Shown: positions 41,929-51,343 of the stretch, piece by piece | Numbering within the stretch: position 1 is the first letter of the stretch | Layout: each line of letters opens with the position of its first letter | Assembly (NCBI RefSeq): GCF_029623345.1 | Contig: NZ_JAPYKH010000002.1 | Coordinates: forward strand, 124,001 to 188,000 | Direction: 5' to 3' | Origin: Sphingomonas phyllosphaerae | GTDB lineage: Bacteria > Pseudomonadota > Alphaproteobacteria > Sphingomonadales > Sphingomonadaceae | DNA: 64,000 nucleotides | Translations under genes and position numbers: made by a program | The notes under the pieces: generated by a model | The model's input: the letters and a program-made list of their open reading frames with translations, nothing else | The model's database searches: none | What the model was told of the DNA's origin: nothing

Positions 41929-42199
41929 TTATGGTCTGACGAACCAGTATGCAAAGCGATCGGTGTGGCCTTTAATCGCTGGATCGAACACCTTGAGCAA
42001 GAGGAGATCGTCTCTGTTCGCGAGCAGGGAAGTCTCCGCCTCCAAGACGAAGCCGGCGGCTTCGACTTCGACGCGGACGGCTACGGGTTCGATCCGATGC
42101 AGCGTCTGGGCGTCGGCGGTGCCTGTGCCCGAGGCAGCGACATGATCGACGATCACGTTGCGGCCGCCCGGCTTGTATCATGGACACCTTCATAGAAAA
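41929..42199 (-). pseudogene. SAM-methyltransferase C-terminal remnant
   Basis: The reverse strand reads FYEGVHD, then after a frame break YKPGGRNVIVDHVAASGTG, ADAQTLHRIEPVAVRVEVEA, AGFVLEAETSLLANRDDLLL and KVFDPAIKGHTDRFAYWFVR ending in P and stop. This matches the last third of a class I methyltransferase group with xLKPGGxxxVxDHxAxxG. The N-terminal two thirds are missing; IS copy 3 begins 21 bp beyond the break, so the insertion region probably removed them. Confidence 0.65.
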
Positions 42200-42219
42200 A
42201 TGATCTGCAAGAGCTTTAA

Positions 42220-42927
42220 GGCATTTGTCAGAGCTAGTGCACGTGCGGCAATGGGCGGGGTAGGGGAGGAGCATGCCTCGCCCACGTCGGCCAGCCTCGC
42301 CGTTCCGCTACTTCAACTCCTCGCCGTAGGTAATCAGGCTGATGGTGCTGATGTACGTGCGCTTCCGGCTGCCGCTTCGGAACGTGGAAGACCTGCTGTT
42401 CGAGCGCGGAATCGACATTTGCCATTGAACGGTGAGGCTGTGGTGGAACAGGTGCGGGGCGCTATTCGCGGACGAGGTGCGGCGCCAGCGGGTGAGCCGC
42501 ATGCGCGGCTTCCGTCATTGGCGCTGGCACCTGGACGAGATGTACGTGAAGCTGAACGGTGAGATGGTCGACCTGTGGCGAGCGGTGGATCAAGAGGGAG
42601 AGATCTTCGAGAGCTACGTCACCAAGACGCGCAACAAGAAGGCAGCGCTCGTCTTCATGAAGAAGGCGCTCAGGCGCCACGGCTCGCCTGAGGCGATCAC
42701 CACTGATGGTCTGCGCTCCTACGGTGCTGCACTGGCCGAGCTCGGCACGCGCGATAAGCAGGATGTGGGCCGCTGGGCTAACGACCGGGTGGAGAAATTC
42801 CACCTGCCGTTCAGGCGACGAGAACGAGCGATGCTGCGGTTTCGGCAGATGCGGACCTTACAGAAGTTCGCCTAAGTCCAAGCCCACGTATACAAAAACC
42901 TCAACCACGAACGTCACTTCGTCGACT
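42220..42927 (+). mobile_element. Degenerate IS6-type insertion sequence, copy 3 (3' truncated)
   Basis: A weakly preserved left end, GGCATTTGTCAGAGCTAGTG (42220-42239), corresponds to the left repeat of copies 1 and 2. The element follows copy 2 in sequence until about 42927, where homology stops and a TetR remnant begins; the right repeat is missing. Confidence 0.75.
42273..42927 (+). pseudogene. IS6-family transposase, copy 3, with stop codons
   Basis: From ATG 42273: PRPRRPASPFRYFNSSP, TAG, VIRLMVLMYVRF, ERGIDICH, TGA at 42427, then a long intact stretch with MRGFRHWRWHLDEMYVKLNG, GSPEAITTDGLRSYGAALAE and RWANDRVEKFHLPFRRRERA up to TAA 42873-42875. The DDE residues persist but three stops and the lost end inactivate it. 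The nonsense sites differ from those of copy 2. Confidence 0.87.
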
Positions 42928-42965
42928 TTGTCAGGCTCAGAGTGGGCTAGCAAGCGGAGCAGCTC

Positions 42966-43479
42966 AGGTCGAAGCAGGTTATGGCTGATCTGGCGGCCGC
43001 AAGGGGCATCACTAAGTCCAGCCTGTGCTCAGCATGTGGCGACAAGGAAGCACTCTTCCACAAGGCACTCGACCTGTACGAGGCCGAGAAGCTGGCGCAC
43101 ACGCGCATCGCGCTTGATCAGCCGACCGCCCGCGCTGTGGCGGAGTATTTTCGACGAGGCGCTGGAGCCGTGCAGTGTGACAGCGGCAGGCCGAAGGGCT
43201 GCCCGGGTGTGATCCGCTCAACCGCGCCCGGAGGCGAGCAGCAATCCATCAAGAAGGGCGTGATCGCTCGACGCGCCTCGGCGCAGGCGGCGTGGTAAGC
43301 CGCTTCGAACAGGCGCGACAGGCAGGTGAACTGTCGGAGACTATAACACCACAGGCGCTCTGCCAGTATCTTCACCCCCTTTTGCCGGGGGATGGCCGTT
43401 CAGGCCGGCTTGGGCGCCACCCGGGCTGAGCTCGAGCAAGCGGTGACGACCAGTATGATGCTGTGGCCGAAGCGCTGAG
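42966..43479 (+). pseudogene. TetR/AcrR-type regulator remnant
   Basis: Starting directly after the IS, MADLAAARGITKSSLCSACG and DKEALFHKALDLYEAEKLAH resemble the HTH of a TetR regulator lacking its first helix. The ligand domain continues as QPTARAVAEYF..., GCPGVIRSTAPGGEQQSIKK, then a frame change near 43296 to RFEQARQAGELSETITPQAL, and another near 43370 to GMAVQAGLGATRAELEQAVT ending in TMMLWP-like residues (TSMMLWPKR). Two frameshifts and the lost N-terminus make it non-functional. Confidence 0.72.
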
Positions 43480-43500
43480 CGTCTCAGGAAAAAAATGTGC

Positions 43501-43560
43501 TACCGAGCGGTACATAATGAATTGACGGCGGCAGCGCCCGGTTCTATACCGCCCAGTATA
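43501..43560 (+). promoter_or_regulatory. Sigma-70-type promoter with two TACCG-N2-CGGTA operators
   Basis: -35 TTGACG (43522-43527), 17-bp spacer, -10 TATACC (43545-43550). A perfect operator TACCG-AG-CGGTA (43501-43512) lies upstream and a near copy TACCG-CC-CAGTA (43547-43558) overlaps the -10. This pattern suits repression by a TetR protein; the adjacent tetR gene is dead. The nearest downstream gene starts at 43729. Confidence 0.55.
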
Positions 43561-43728
43561 GATGATGTGGCGCACCCTGGTGGCGGTGCGAAGATGGTAT
43601 GCAGGTGCGAACGCGCGTTGCTCGACGACGTTGCGATCGCTTTCAACATGTGCAGCGTTCGTCGCTACCCTGGGTGCGTTGCTCGGGGCGGGGCGATGGC
43701 TCGCTGCCATTGCGAGGGGAGACATCAC

Positions 43729-44166
43729 ATGGCCTTTATCGACTTCTCCTCGGCGTTCGGTTGCTCTGCGACGAGCATCAAGGTCGAGCGTTCTTCGGCC
43801 GCCGACGCCCAGCGCACGGGCTCCGGCGCCGGCATCTCGAGCCCTGTGGTCAACGACGCCTCGCTTAGCGCACTGGAGTGGCTGGTGGTCTCGCTGGCGC
43901 GCCGCGACCGGCTGTCGTCACTGCGCACGCCGGGCAGGATGGCCAGTGCCATGGGCGTGCTGTTCGGTCAGCGACCCAATCCCCGGCTGGCCGATCCGAA
44001 GCTGGAGGCGCTTAGGCGGCTGGCGGTTTATGCCTGGCATCAGGGCTTTGCCGTCCCGGTCAGCGCGGTGAAGGCGTTCGTTGCCGCAGGCTATACCAAC
44101 GACCATTACGAGCTGCTGCTTGCTAGCGTCAGCAAGGCCCGTTTGCGCCGGGTGGGCGCGCGCTGA
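43729..44166 (+). CDS. Hypothetical protein, sphingomonad-type
   Basis: A 145-residue protein of unknown function. It starts MAFIDFSSAFGCSATSIKVE, has a low-complexity part to residue 45, then a probably helical domain: LSALEWLVVSLARRDRLSSL, RLADPKLEALRRLAVYAWHQ and AVPVSAVKAFVAAGYTNDHY. No signal peptide or membrane segment. ATG 43729 is supported by AGGGGA about 8 nt upstream; longer in-frame starts read through a promoter-like region. The frame is intact and codon use looks normal, so it is probably expressed. Confidence 0.65.
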   Translation: MAFIDFSSAFGCSATSIKVERSSAADAQRTGSGAGISSPVVNDASLSALEWLVVSLARRDRLSSLRTPGRMASAMGVLFGQRPNPRLADPKLEALRRLAVYAWHQGFAVPVSAVKAFVAAGYTNDHYELLLASVSKARLRRVGAR

Positions 44167-44282
44167 TTCCTGCGGTTGCTTCGTCCCGCTTTCTGCCGGC
44201 TTCGTTCCCAACGTGGACGCTCGCGCGCATGGCCGGCGCTCTGTCGGGTGCCCGACGTCGCGATGCTCGTACGAGCGCTTCG

Positions 44283-44948
44283 TCAGCCGGAGACCGCGTC
44301 GTCGCACACCGAAGCCAGAAGGCACGCGACCAATCTGCTGCTCGCTGGTCCGACCATGTCGGCGCCTACGATCCGCGTGAAGACGGACCCGATAGAGATC
44401 ATCATGAACGCTTCCGCGAGCAGATGATGCTCCTCGGTCACCGCGCCGCCGCCCGTCAGGCCGGCGAAGGCCCTGCCGATGTTGTCGAACATCATACTGC
44501 GAACACCAAGGAAGATCTGCTTGATCCGGTCGTTTCGGGCAGCCTCGGCGGCGATCTCGAGGAAGAGGCGATCGCCTTCTTCATCCTCGCGGCTGGTGGC
44601 CGAGGTGAGCCATTCGCGCACGCCATCACGGCTCCGCAGCGCCAGCGCCTTGTCGAGGGTGGCCAGATCGGCGAATTTCTTGCAGTCGTCCTCCACGATC
44701 GCTGCGATGATGTCCTCCTTGGCCGGAAAGTCGCGGTACAGCTGCTGCACCGCAACGCCGGACTCACGCGCGATCGACGCGATTCCGGTGTTGTGAAAGC
44801 CATGCTCCACGAAGAGGCGTCGGGCCGTCTCTTTGACATGTTGGCGGCGCTGCTCGGCGCGCGTCCGACGGGTTCGTTCGACGACGGGCAATGGAATACC
44901 TTTGTCACTCAGGTTGACGCTATTGTGCAGTGCGGCTAACCACGCCAT
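44283..44948 (-). CDS. TetR-family repressor of the RND pump
   Basis: A 221-residue TetR-family regulator. HTH region: AEQRRQHVKETARRLFVEHG, FHNTGIASIARESGVAVQQL and YRDFPAKEDIIAAIVEDDCK. The helical ligand domain follows. It is divergent from the acrAB-oprM-type operon with 45 bp between the starts, so it most likely represses that pump. The N-terminal 25 residues before the HTH are unusual; the true start could be further in, but no better ATG is present. Confidence 0.9.
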   Translation of the reverse strand: MAWLAALHNSVNLSDKGIPLPVVERTRRTRAEQRRQHVKETARRLFVEHGFHNTGIASIARESGVAVQQLYRDFPAKEDIIAAIVEDDCKKFADLATLDKALALRSRDGVREWLTSATSREDEEGDRLFLEIAAEAARNDRIKQIFLGVRSMMFDNIGRAFAGLTGGGAVTEEHHLLAEAFMMISIGSVFTRIVGADMVGPASSRLVACLLASVCDDAVSG

Positions 44949-44993
44949 CTGGAAGTGATCGCTCCCTTACAATTTATCAAGCGAGAATGTGTC

Positions 44994-46187
44994 ATGGTCT
45001 CGAAGCGGCTGACCGGCTGTGTGTTGGCGTCAAGCGCGCTGCTCGCGCTCGCTGGGTGCGGTGACGGTGGTAAGGGGCAGCAGCAGGCGCCCCAGGCGCC
45101 GCCGCCGGTCGGCTACGTGGTCGCCCATGAGGAGCCGGTCGCGCTCACCACGGAGCTTCCGGGCCGCACGACCGCCTTCGAGACTTCCGAGGTGCGCCCG
45201 CAGGTGAACGGGCTCGTGCTCGCGCGCCTGTTCGTCGAAGGCGACGTCGTCCGTAAGGGGCAGGCGCTCTACCGCATCGACCCCGCGCCGTACCAGGCGC
45301 AGGTCGCAAGCGCCCGCGCCGCCCTCGCACGGGCACGGTCCAGCATCGCTTCCAGCGGGGCGCTGGCGCGTCGTTACGGCGAGCTGGTCAAGATCAATGC
45401 GATCGCGCGGCAGGAATACGAGAACGCGCAGACTTCGGCTGCGCAGGCCCAGGCCGACGTCGCCGCGCAGCAGGCGGCGCTGCGCTCCGCTCAGATCGAT
45501 CTCGCCCGCACCACCATCACTGCTCCCATTACCGGCCGGATCGGTCGGTCGCTCTTCACCACCGGCGCGCTGGTGTCGGCGGCGCAGGCGAATCCGCTCG
45601 CGACGATCCAGCGCATCGATCCCATCTACGTCGACATTCAGCAGTCGAGCGCGGATCTGCTGAAGCTCCGCCGGCAGATCATGAGCGGCCAGCTGACCCG
45701 CAACGGCAACGCGAAGGTGAAGCTGAAGCTGGAGGACGGGAGCGAGTACGGGCCGGAGGGCAGCCTCCGATTCGCCGACGTCACGGTCGATCCGACCACC
45801 GGCTCGCAGGTGATCCGGGCGCTTTTCCCGAACAGCGGCGGGCTGCTCCTGCCGGGCATGTTCGTCCGCGCCTCGCTCGCGCAGGGAACCGCTCAGAAGG
45901 CGATCCTGGTGCCCCAGCGGGCTGTCGGCCGCGACGAGAAGGGCCAGGCGACCGTCATGGTCATCGGCAACGACGGCAAAGTCCAGGTGCGAAGCCTGCA
46001 GGCGAGCCGGGTGATCGGCGAGAATTGGCTGGTGTCCGGCGGCATCAATCCGGGCGACAAGATCATCGTCGAAGGCGGCATGATGCTGCGTCCGGGGATG
46101 CCGGTGCGGGGGCACCCGTTCGATCCCAACGCCAAGCCTGCCGGCGGTCAGCCGCAGTCGGGTCCGGCGCAGGCGCAGGCGAAGTAA
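44994..46187 (+). CDS. RND efflux periplasmic adaptor lipoprotein (AcrA/MexA-like)
   Basis: A 397-residue membrane-fusion protein. The N-terminus is a lipoprotein signal with lipobox LALAGCGD (Cys about residue 22). Then come the lipoyl half ETSEVRPQVNGLVLARLFVE, an alpha-hairpin (about 100-170), ITAPITGRIGRSLFTTGALV and barrel plus membrane-proximal domains with LLLPGMFVRASLAQGT. It bridges pump and outer-membrane channel. ATG 44994 is chosen over an upstream in-frame ATG at 44955 because it begins the signal peptide. The permease gene follows after 6 bp. Confidence 0.94.
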   Translation: MVSKRLTGCVLASSALLALAGCGDGGKGQQQAPQAPPPVGYVVAHEEPVALTTELPGRTTAFETSEVRPQVNGLVLARLFVEGDVVRKGQALYRIDPAPYQAQVASARAALARARSSIASSGALARRYGELVKINAIARQEYENAQTSAAQAQADVAAQQAALRSAQIDLARTTITAPITGRIGRSLFTTGALVSAAQANPLATIQRIDPIYVDIQQSSADLLKLRRQIMSGQLTRNGNAKVKLKLEDGSEYGPEGSLRFADVTVDPTTGSQVIRALFPNSGGLLLPGMFVRASLAQGTAQKAILVPQRAVGRDEKGQATVMVIGNDGKVQVRSLQASRVIGENWLVSGGINPGDKIIVEGGMMLRPGMPVRGHPFDPNAKPAGGQPQSGPAQAQAK

Positions 46188-46193
46188 TCGGCC

Positions 46194-49100
46194 ATGTCAC
46201 GCTATTTCATCGATCGTCCCATCTTCGCCTACGTGCTGGCGGCGATGGTCCTCATCGTCGGCATCCTGGCCGTCCGCACCCTGCCGATCGCGCAGTTTCC
46301 CGCGATCGCGCCCCCGGCGGTCTCGATCACCGCCAACTACCCGGGCGCGGACGCGCAGACGCTCGAGAACACGACGACGCAGATCATCGAGCAGCAGATG
46401 AAGGGGATCGACCACCTTCGCTACTTCTCGTCGTCGTCCTCCTCGTCCGGCACCGTGACGATCACGCTGACCTTCGAGCAGGGCACCGATCCCGACATCG
46501 CGCAGGTGCAGGTGCAGAACAAGCTGCAGGCGGCGACTCCGCTGCTGCCGCAGGAGGTCCAGCGCCAGGGCATCATCGTCGCCAAGGCGACGCAGAACTT
46601 CCTGCTGTTCGTCGGTCTGTATTCCGAGAATGGGAAGCACGACGCGGACGATCTCGCCGACATCGTCGCCTCGCGCATCCAGGATCCGCTGTCGCGGGTG
46701 ACCGGCGTCGGCGACACCCAGATCTTCGGCTCGCAATATGCCATGCGAATCTGGGTCGATCCGCTCAAGCTCAACAATTTCGCGCTGACGATGTCCGACG
46801 TGACCACCGCCGTGACCGCGCAGAACGCGCAGGTATCGGCCGGGCAGATCGGCGCGCAGCCGGCGCCCAAGGAGCAGATGCTCAACGCGACCGTGTCGGT
46901 GTCGTCGCGGCTCACGTCGCCTGAGCAGTTCGCGCAGATCCGGCTCAAGAGCAATCCGGACGGATCGGTCGTCCGCCTCGGCGACGTCGCGCGGGTCGCG
47001 ATCGGTGCGGAGAATTACAGTTTCTCCGCGCAGTGGAACGGCAAGCCGGCATCGGGCATCGGCATCAAGCTCGCGCCGGGCGCGAACGCGCTCGACACCG
47101 TCGTGGCGGTCAAGGAGCGGGTCAACGAGATTGCCAAGCAGTTCCCGTCCGACGTGAAGGTGATCTTCCCTTACGACACGTCGCCGTTCGTGCGCCTCTC
47201 GATCGAGCAGGTGGTCGAGACGCTGATCGAGGCGGTCGTTCTCGTCTTCCTGGTCATGTTCCTGTTCCTGCAGAACTTCCGCGCGACGCTGATTCCCACG
47301 ATCGCGGTGCCGGTGGTGCTGACCGGCACGTTCGCGGTGCTCGCCGCCTTCGGCTACTCGATCAACACGCTGACCTTGTTCGGCATGGTGTTGGCGATCG
47401 GCTTGCTGGTCGACGACGCCATCGTGGTGGTCGAGAACGTCGAACGTCTGATCACGACCGAACATCTGTCGCCGCGCGAGGCCGCGCGGAAGTCGATGGA
47501 CGAGATCACCGGCGCGTTGATCGGTATCGCGATGGTGTTGTCGGCGGTGTTCCTGCCGATGGCGTTCTTCGGTGGCTCGACCGGCGTCATCTACCGCCAG
47601 TTCTCGATCACGATCGTGTCGGCGATGATCCTGTCTGTGGCGGTGGCGCTGATCCTAACGCCGGCGCTCTGCGCGACCATCCTGAAGCCGCACGACCCGA
47701 ACAAGGGGGAGGGAACGGGCCCGCTCGCGCGCTTCTTCCGCTGGTTCAACGACCGCTTCGATCGGGGCCGTGCGCGCTATGAGCGCGGCGTTCGCTCGAC
47801 GGCTCGGCGCTGGGGTCGCTCGCTCATCGCTTATGCGTTGATCGTGGCCGGCATGGCGTTCCTCTTCATGCGCCTGCCGACGGGCTTCCTGCCGGACGAG
47901 GACCAGGGCGTGATGATCGCGCTTGTCCAGGGCCCGCCGGGAGCGACCACGGCGCGTACCCAGAAGGGGCTCGACCTCATCCGCGATCAGTTCCTCGGCG
48001 ATGCCAAGGACGCGATCCGCGGCGTCTATACCATCAACGGCTTCAGCTTCGCCGGCGTCGGGCAGAACAGCGGCATCGCCTTCATCCCGATGAAGGAGTG
48101 GAAGGACCGGCCGGGTGCGGCGAACAAGGCGCAGGCGGTCATCGGCCGCGCCATGGGCGCCTTCGCGCGCTACAACGACGGCCTTATCTTCGCCGTGATC
48201 CCGCCGGCGGTGCAGGAGCTCGGCAACGCGACCGGCTTCGATCTCCAGCTCGTCGACGACGGCGGACTGGGCCATGAGAAGCTGCTCGCCGCGCGCAACC
48301 AGCTGCTCGGCATGGCGTCGCAGAACAAATCGCTCGTCGGCGTGCGCCCCAACGCGCTCGACGACGCGCCGCAGCTGAAGGTGGACGTCGATCAGGACAA
48401 GGCGCGCGCGCTGGGTCTCGATCTCTCGAACGTCAACAACACGATCGCGTCGGCCTGGGGCGGTTCGTACGTCAACGACTTCATCGATCGTGGACGCGTG
48501 AAGCGGGTCTATATCCAGGCGGACGCGGCGTACCGCATGTCGCCCGAGGATCTCGGCGACCTCTATGTGCGCGGCGCGAGTGGCAGCATGGCACCGTTCA
48601 CCGCCTTCTCCAACTTGTCCTGGGGCCAGGGCCCGATGCAGCTGACGCGCTACAACGGACAACCCGCGATGGAGATACTCGGCCAACCCGCGCCGGGCGT
48701 GTCGTCGGGCGCGGCTTTGAAGGCCATGCAGGACATGCAGGCCAAGCTGCCGCCCGGGACGCGGCTCGACTGGACGGGGTTGAGCTATGAGGAGCAGCTC
48801 TCGGGCGGGCAGGCGCCGGCGCTCTACGGCCTGTCGCTGCTGATCGTCTTCCTCTGCCTCGCGGCTCTCTACGAGAGCTGGTCGGTGCCGATCTCGGTGA
48901 TGCTCGTCGTACCGCTTGGCGTTGTCGGCGCGCTGCTCGCGGCGTGGCTGACCGGGTTGAACAATGACATCTACCTCCAGGTCGGGCTGATCACGACGAT
49001 CGGCGTGTCGGCGAAGAATGCGATCCTCATCGTCGAGTTCGCCGAAGAGAAGATGCGCGAGGGACTGAACTCCTTCGATGCGGCGATCGAGGCGGCGAAG

Positions 49101-49397
49101 CTTCGACTCCGACCGATCCTCATGACCAGTCTCGCCTTTGTCTTCGGCGTGTTTCCGCTGGCGGTATCGAACGGAGCCGGAGCGGGCGGGCAGAACGCCA
49201 TCGGTCGCGCCGTGGTCGGCGGCATGCTGTCGGCGACGGTGCTGGCGATCTTCTTCGTGCCGATGTTCTTCGTGGTGGTGCTCCGGCTGTTCGGCAAGGG
49301 CGGCAAGGCGGAACCCGCCGCGCAGGACCGGCCGGACGGCAGTGAGCGCGACATTGACGATGGTCGCGAGCATGCGCCCACGCCGCAGGGAGTCTGA
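46194..49397 (+). CDS. RND multidrug efflux permease (AcrB/MexB-like, HAE1)
   Basis: A 1067-residue inner-membrane pump with twelve expected helices. It begins [20 protein letters not shown], typical of HAE1 pumps. The proton-relay aspartates are in helix 4 ([19 protein letters not shown]), and the second half has [20 protein letters not shown]. Two large periplasmic loops form the substrate porter. Length fits AcrB (about 1049). Exports lipophilic drugs, dyes or detergents; actual substrates unknown. Next gene begins 3 bp later. Confidence 0.96.
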   Translation: MSRYFIDRPIFAYVLAAMVLIVGILAVRTLPIAQFPAIAPPAVSITANYPGADAQTLENTTTQIIEQQMKGIDHLRYFSSSSSSSGTVTITLTFEQGTDPDIAQVQVQNKLQAATPLLPQEVQRQGIIVAKATQNFLLFVGLYSENGKHDADDLADIVASRIQDPLSRVTGVGDTQIFGSQYAMRIWVDPLKLNNFALTMSDVTTAVTAQNAQVSAGQIGAQPAPKEQMLNATVSVSSRLTSPEQFAQIRLKSNPDGSVVRLGDVARVAIGAENYSFSAQWNGKPASGIGIKLAPGANALDTVVAVKERVNEIAKQFPSDVKVIFPYDTSPFVRLSIEQVVETLIEAVVLVFLVMFLFLQNFRATLIPTIAVPVVLTGTFAVLAAFGYSINTLTLFGMVLAIGLLVDDAIVVVENVERLITTEHLSPREAARKSMDEITGALIGIAMVLSAVFLPMAFFGGSTGVIYRQFSITIVSAMILSVAVALILTPALCATILKPHDPNKGEGTGPLARFFRWFNDRFDRGRARYERGVRSTARRWGRSLIAYALIVAGMAFLFMRLPTGFLPDEDQGVMIALVQGPPGATTARTQKGLDLIRDQFLGDAKDAIRGVYTINGFSFAGVGQNSGIAFIPMKEWKDRPGAANKAQAVIGRAMGAFARYNDGLIFAVIPPAVQELGNATGFDLQLVDDGGLGHEKLLAARNQLLGMASQNKSLVGVRPNALDDAPQLKVDVDQDKARALGLDLSNVNNTIASAWGGSYVNDFIDRGRVKRVYIQADAAYRMSPEDLGDLYVRGASGSMAPFTAFSNLSWGQGPMQLTRYNGQPAMEILGQPAPGVSSGAALKAMQDMQAKLPPGTRLDWTGLSYEEQLSGGQAPALYGLSLLIVFLCLAALYESWSVPISVMLVVPLGVVGALLAAWLTGLNNDIYLQVGLITTIGVSAKNAILIVEFAEEKMREGLNSFDAAIEAAKLRLRPILMTSLAFVFGVFPLAVSNGAGAGGQNAIGRAVVGGMLSATVLAIFFVPMFFVVVLRLFGKGGKAEPAAQDRPDGSERDIDDGREHAPTPQGV

Positions 49398-49400
49398 GTT

Positions 49401-50966
49401 GTGTTGAACAGCAGAAACGCGGCAACCGTGCTGGTCGCTGGCGCGCTCGCCGGCTGCAATCTCGCGCCGACGTACGTGCGGCCGCTCGGCGAAGTGCCGG
49501 CCGCGCTCCCGCAGGGCGGCGTTTTTCCCGCAGCCGCGAGCGATGCGCCCGACGTGAGCAAGACCGGCTGGCGCACCTTCTTTACCGACGAGCGGCTTCG
49601 CGGCACCATCGCGCTGGGGCTTGAGAACAATCGCGATCTCCGCATCGCGGCCGCGAACGTACTGCAGGCGCGCGCGCAGTATCGCATCAGCCGCGCAGAT
49701 CTCGTTCCCTCGACCGTGCTGTCGGGATCGGGAACCTACACGAACAACATTCAAGGCGCTGCGGGCGCGCTGGGCGGTGCGGCGGGTGGAGGTACCGGCA
49801 CCGGCACCGGCACCGGCACCGGCACAGGTGTCGGCGCAGGCACCGGGACTGGTGGCTCCGGGAGCACCGGCGGCGTCGGCGCCGGTGTGGGATCCTCCTC
49901 CAGCAACCTCGAATTCTACTCGGTGAACGCCGGCTTCTCGGCGTTCGAGCTCGATCTGTTCGGACGGGTGCGGAATCTGAACCGTGCGGCGCTCGAGCAG
50001 TATTTCGCCACCCAGGAGGCGCAGCGCTCGACTCGCATCAGCCTGATCGCGGAGATCGCGACCGCGTGGCTGACCTATGCCTCGGACCAGGATCAGCTGC
50101 GCATCTCGCAGGACTCGCTCAGGTCGTTCGAGCAATCGCTTGCGCTGACTCGGGCGCAGTTCCGCATTGGTGTCGCGTCCGAGCTTGAGGCGCGCCAGGC
50201 GGAGACCAGCTACCAAGCCGCGCGCAACGACATCGCGGTCCTAAGGACACGGCTGGCCCAGGACAAGAACGCGCTGGATCTGCTCGTAGGGGCACCGCTC
50301 TCCGCCGACCTACTCCCGGCGGGGTTGGGGAGCGGCGGCGCGGCGATGGAGACGCTCCCCGTCGGCATCTCCTCCGATGTACTGCTGAGCCGACCCGACG
50401 TGCTGCAGGCCGAGCACCAGCTGATCGCACAGAATGCGAATATCGGAGCGGCCCGTGCGGCGATGTTTCCGCGCATCTCGCTGACGGCGACGCTGGGGAC
50501 GATAAGCACGGCACTCAGCGGTCTGTTTGCCGGCGGCAGCTTCACCTACACCGGCGCTCCGGCGGTCTCGCTTCCCCTCTTCGACGGTGGGCGGCTCCGC
50601 GGCGGCGTCGACGCCGCGCGTGCGCAGCAGCAGGCGGCCGTGTCGACGTATGAGCGAGCAGTGCAGACCGCGTTCCGCGAGGTCGCCGACGCCCTCGCGC
50701 AGCGTGGGACCATTGACGAGCAGATTTCCGCTCAGACTGCACGCGTTGAGGCGGCTTCCGTCGCCCTGAAGATCTCGGATGCTCGATATCGTGCGGGTGT
50801 TGAGTCCTTCCTCACTACACTGGACTCACAACGGGTCGCGTACGCCGCGCAGCAGCAGCTGGTCACGACGCGGCTCAACCGCGAGAGCAACCTTGTCGAG
50901 CTGTATCGCTCGCTCGGAGGAGGAACTGGCGAGAGCGGTGAGGCTGACCGGCGGCAAGCGCCTTGA
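49401..50966 (+). CDS. RND outer-membrane channel lipoprotein (OprM/NodT-like)
   Basis: A 521-residue outer-membrane factor. Lipobox region LVAGALAGCNLAPTYVRP marks a lipoprotein. NodT signature segments are WRTFFTDERLRGTIALGLEN, NRDLRIAAANVLQARAQYRI and GVASELEARQAETSYQAARN. A glycine/threonine-rich insert of about 30 residues (around residues 127-160) includes a nucleotide repeat and probably forms an extracellular loop. GTG 49401 is the start. Third gene of the pump operon; a large hairpin follows. Confidence 0.94.
   Translation: MLNSRNAATVLVAGALAGCNLAPTYVRPLGEVPAALPQGGVFPAAASDAPDVSKTGWRTFFTDERLRGTIALGLENNRDLRIAAANVLQARAQYRISRADLVPSTVLSGSGTYTNNIQGAAGALGGAAGGGTGTGTGTGTGTGVGAGTGTGGSGSTGGVGAGVGSSSSNLEFYSVNAGFSAFELDLFGRVRNLNRAALEQYFATQEAQRSTRISLIAEIATAWLTYASDQDQLRISQDSLRSFEQSLALTRAQFRIGVASELEARQAETSYQAARNDIAVLRTRLAQDKNALDLLVGAPLSADLLPAGLGSGGAAMETLPVGISSDVLLSRPDVLQAEHQLIAQNANIGAARAAMFPRISLTATLGTISTALSGLFAGGSFTYTGAPAVSLPLFDGGRLRGGVDAARAQQQAAVSTYERAVQTAFREVADALAQRGTIDEQISAQTARVEAASVALKISDARYRAGVESFLTTLDSQRVAYAAQQQLVTTRLNRESNLVELYRSLGGGTGESGEADRRQAP
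49794..49823 (+). repeat. In-frame ACCGGC microsatellite (five units)
   Basis: Five perfect copies of the hexamer ACCGGC encode alternating Thr-Gly in the outer-membrane channel. Variation in unit number would change loop length by two residues per unit without frameshift. Confidence 0.85.
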
Positions 50967-50971
50967 GTATC

Positions 50972-51024
50972 TGATGAGGCGTGGTGTCGGCAATCTGGTC
51001 GATTGCAGGACCACCGCCTCATCA
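50972..51024 (+). terminator. Large imperfect hairpin after the RND operon
   Basis: Outer stem TGATGAGGCGTGGT (50972-50985) pairs with ACCACCGCCTCATCA (51010-51024) with one bulge; an inner stem GCAATC/GATTGC (50990-50995, 51001-51006) closes a 5-nt loop. It begins 6 bp after the channel gene stop. No U-run is present, so 3'-end protection or another RNA role is equally possible. Confidence 0.5.
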
Positions 51025-51277
51025 ATCCCAAGCCAGTTCGAGCCACGATGCAAGATCCACTGCGTCCGCGAAAGGTCGTAGGGTTTGTACCATCGTCGGG
51101 TGGGCGAGTTGCGCGCTCGATATATGGTCTTATGCGGATTCGCCCGTTCAAGCGACCTTCCAACAATCGTCGGTGACACGGCCAATCAGGCCAGCTCGGC
51201 AGCTGCGCGGAACGCCTGGACGGGTCGAATATCGGCGGGTGGCCGTGAGTGGCCGGTATTGGATCTCGTCACGCCTG

Positions 51278-51310
51278 GAGAAAGAGGCCGCAAGCCTCCA
51301 GAAGCCTCTT
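51278..51310 (-). terminator. Terminator of the GH43 gene
   Basis: On the reverse strand GAGGC-TTGCG-GCCTC (51298-51284) is followed by TTTCTCC; an alternative larger stem pairs AAGAGGC with GCCTCTT (51304-51310, 51282-51288). It lies 34 bp after the GH43 stop. Confidence 0.55.
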
Positions 51311-51343
51311 CGGGGTCGTTCGGTGAGCTCTGCTTTCCATCCG

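Larger units (their letters stand above)
50967..51343. other. Intergenic region between two convergent operons
   Basis: This 377-bp gap contains the hairpin at 50972-51024 and the terminator at 51278-51310. A reverse-strand segment reading KPYDLSRTQWILHRGSNWLG may be an old gene scrap, but it could not be identified. Confidence 0.45.

Noticed and set aside
41845-42195. A plus-strand 116-residue open frame
   Set aside because: The opposite strand encodes a recognisable methyltransferase end; the plus frame is its shadow.
42966-43298. A functional short TetR protein from ATG 42981
   Set aside because: It lacks the first HTH helix and its ligand domain continues in other frames downstream, so it is a remnant.
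47655-50216. An 853-codon open frame antisense to the RND pump and channel genes
   Set aside because: High GC gives long antisense frames; the translation has no family motif and is rich in Arg, Asp and His, as expected for a shadow.
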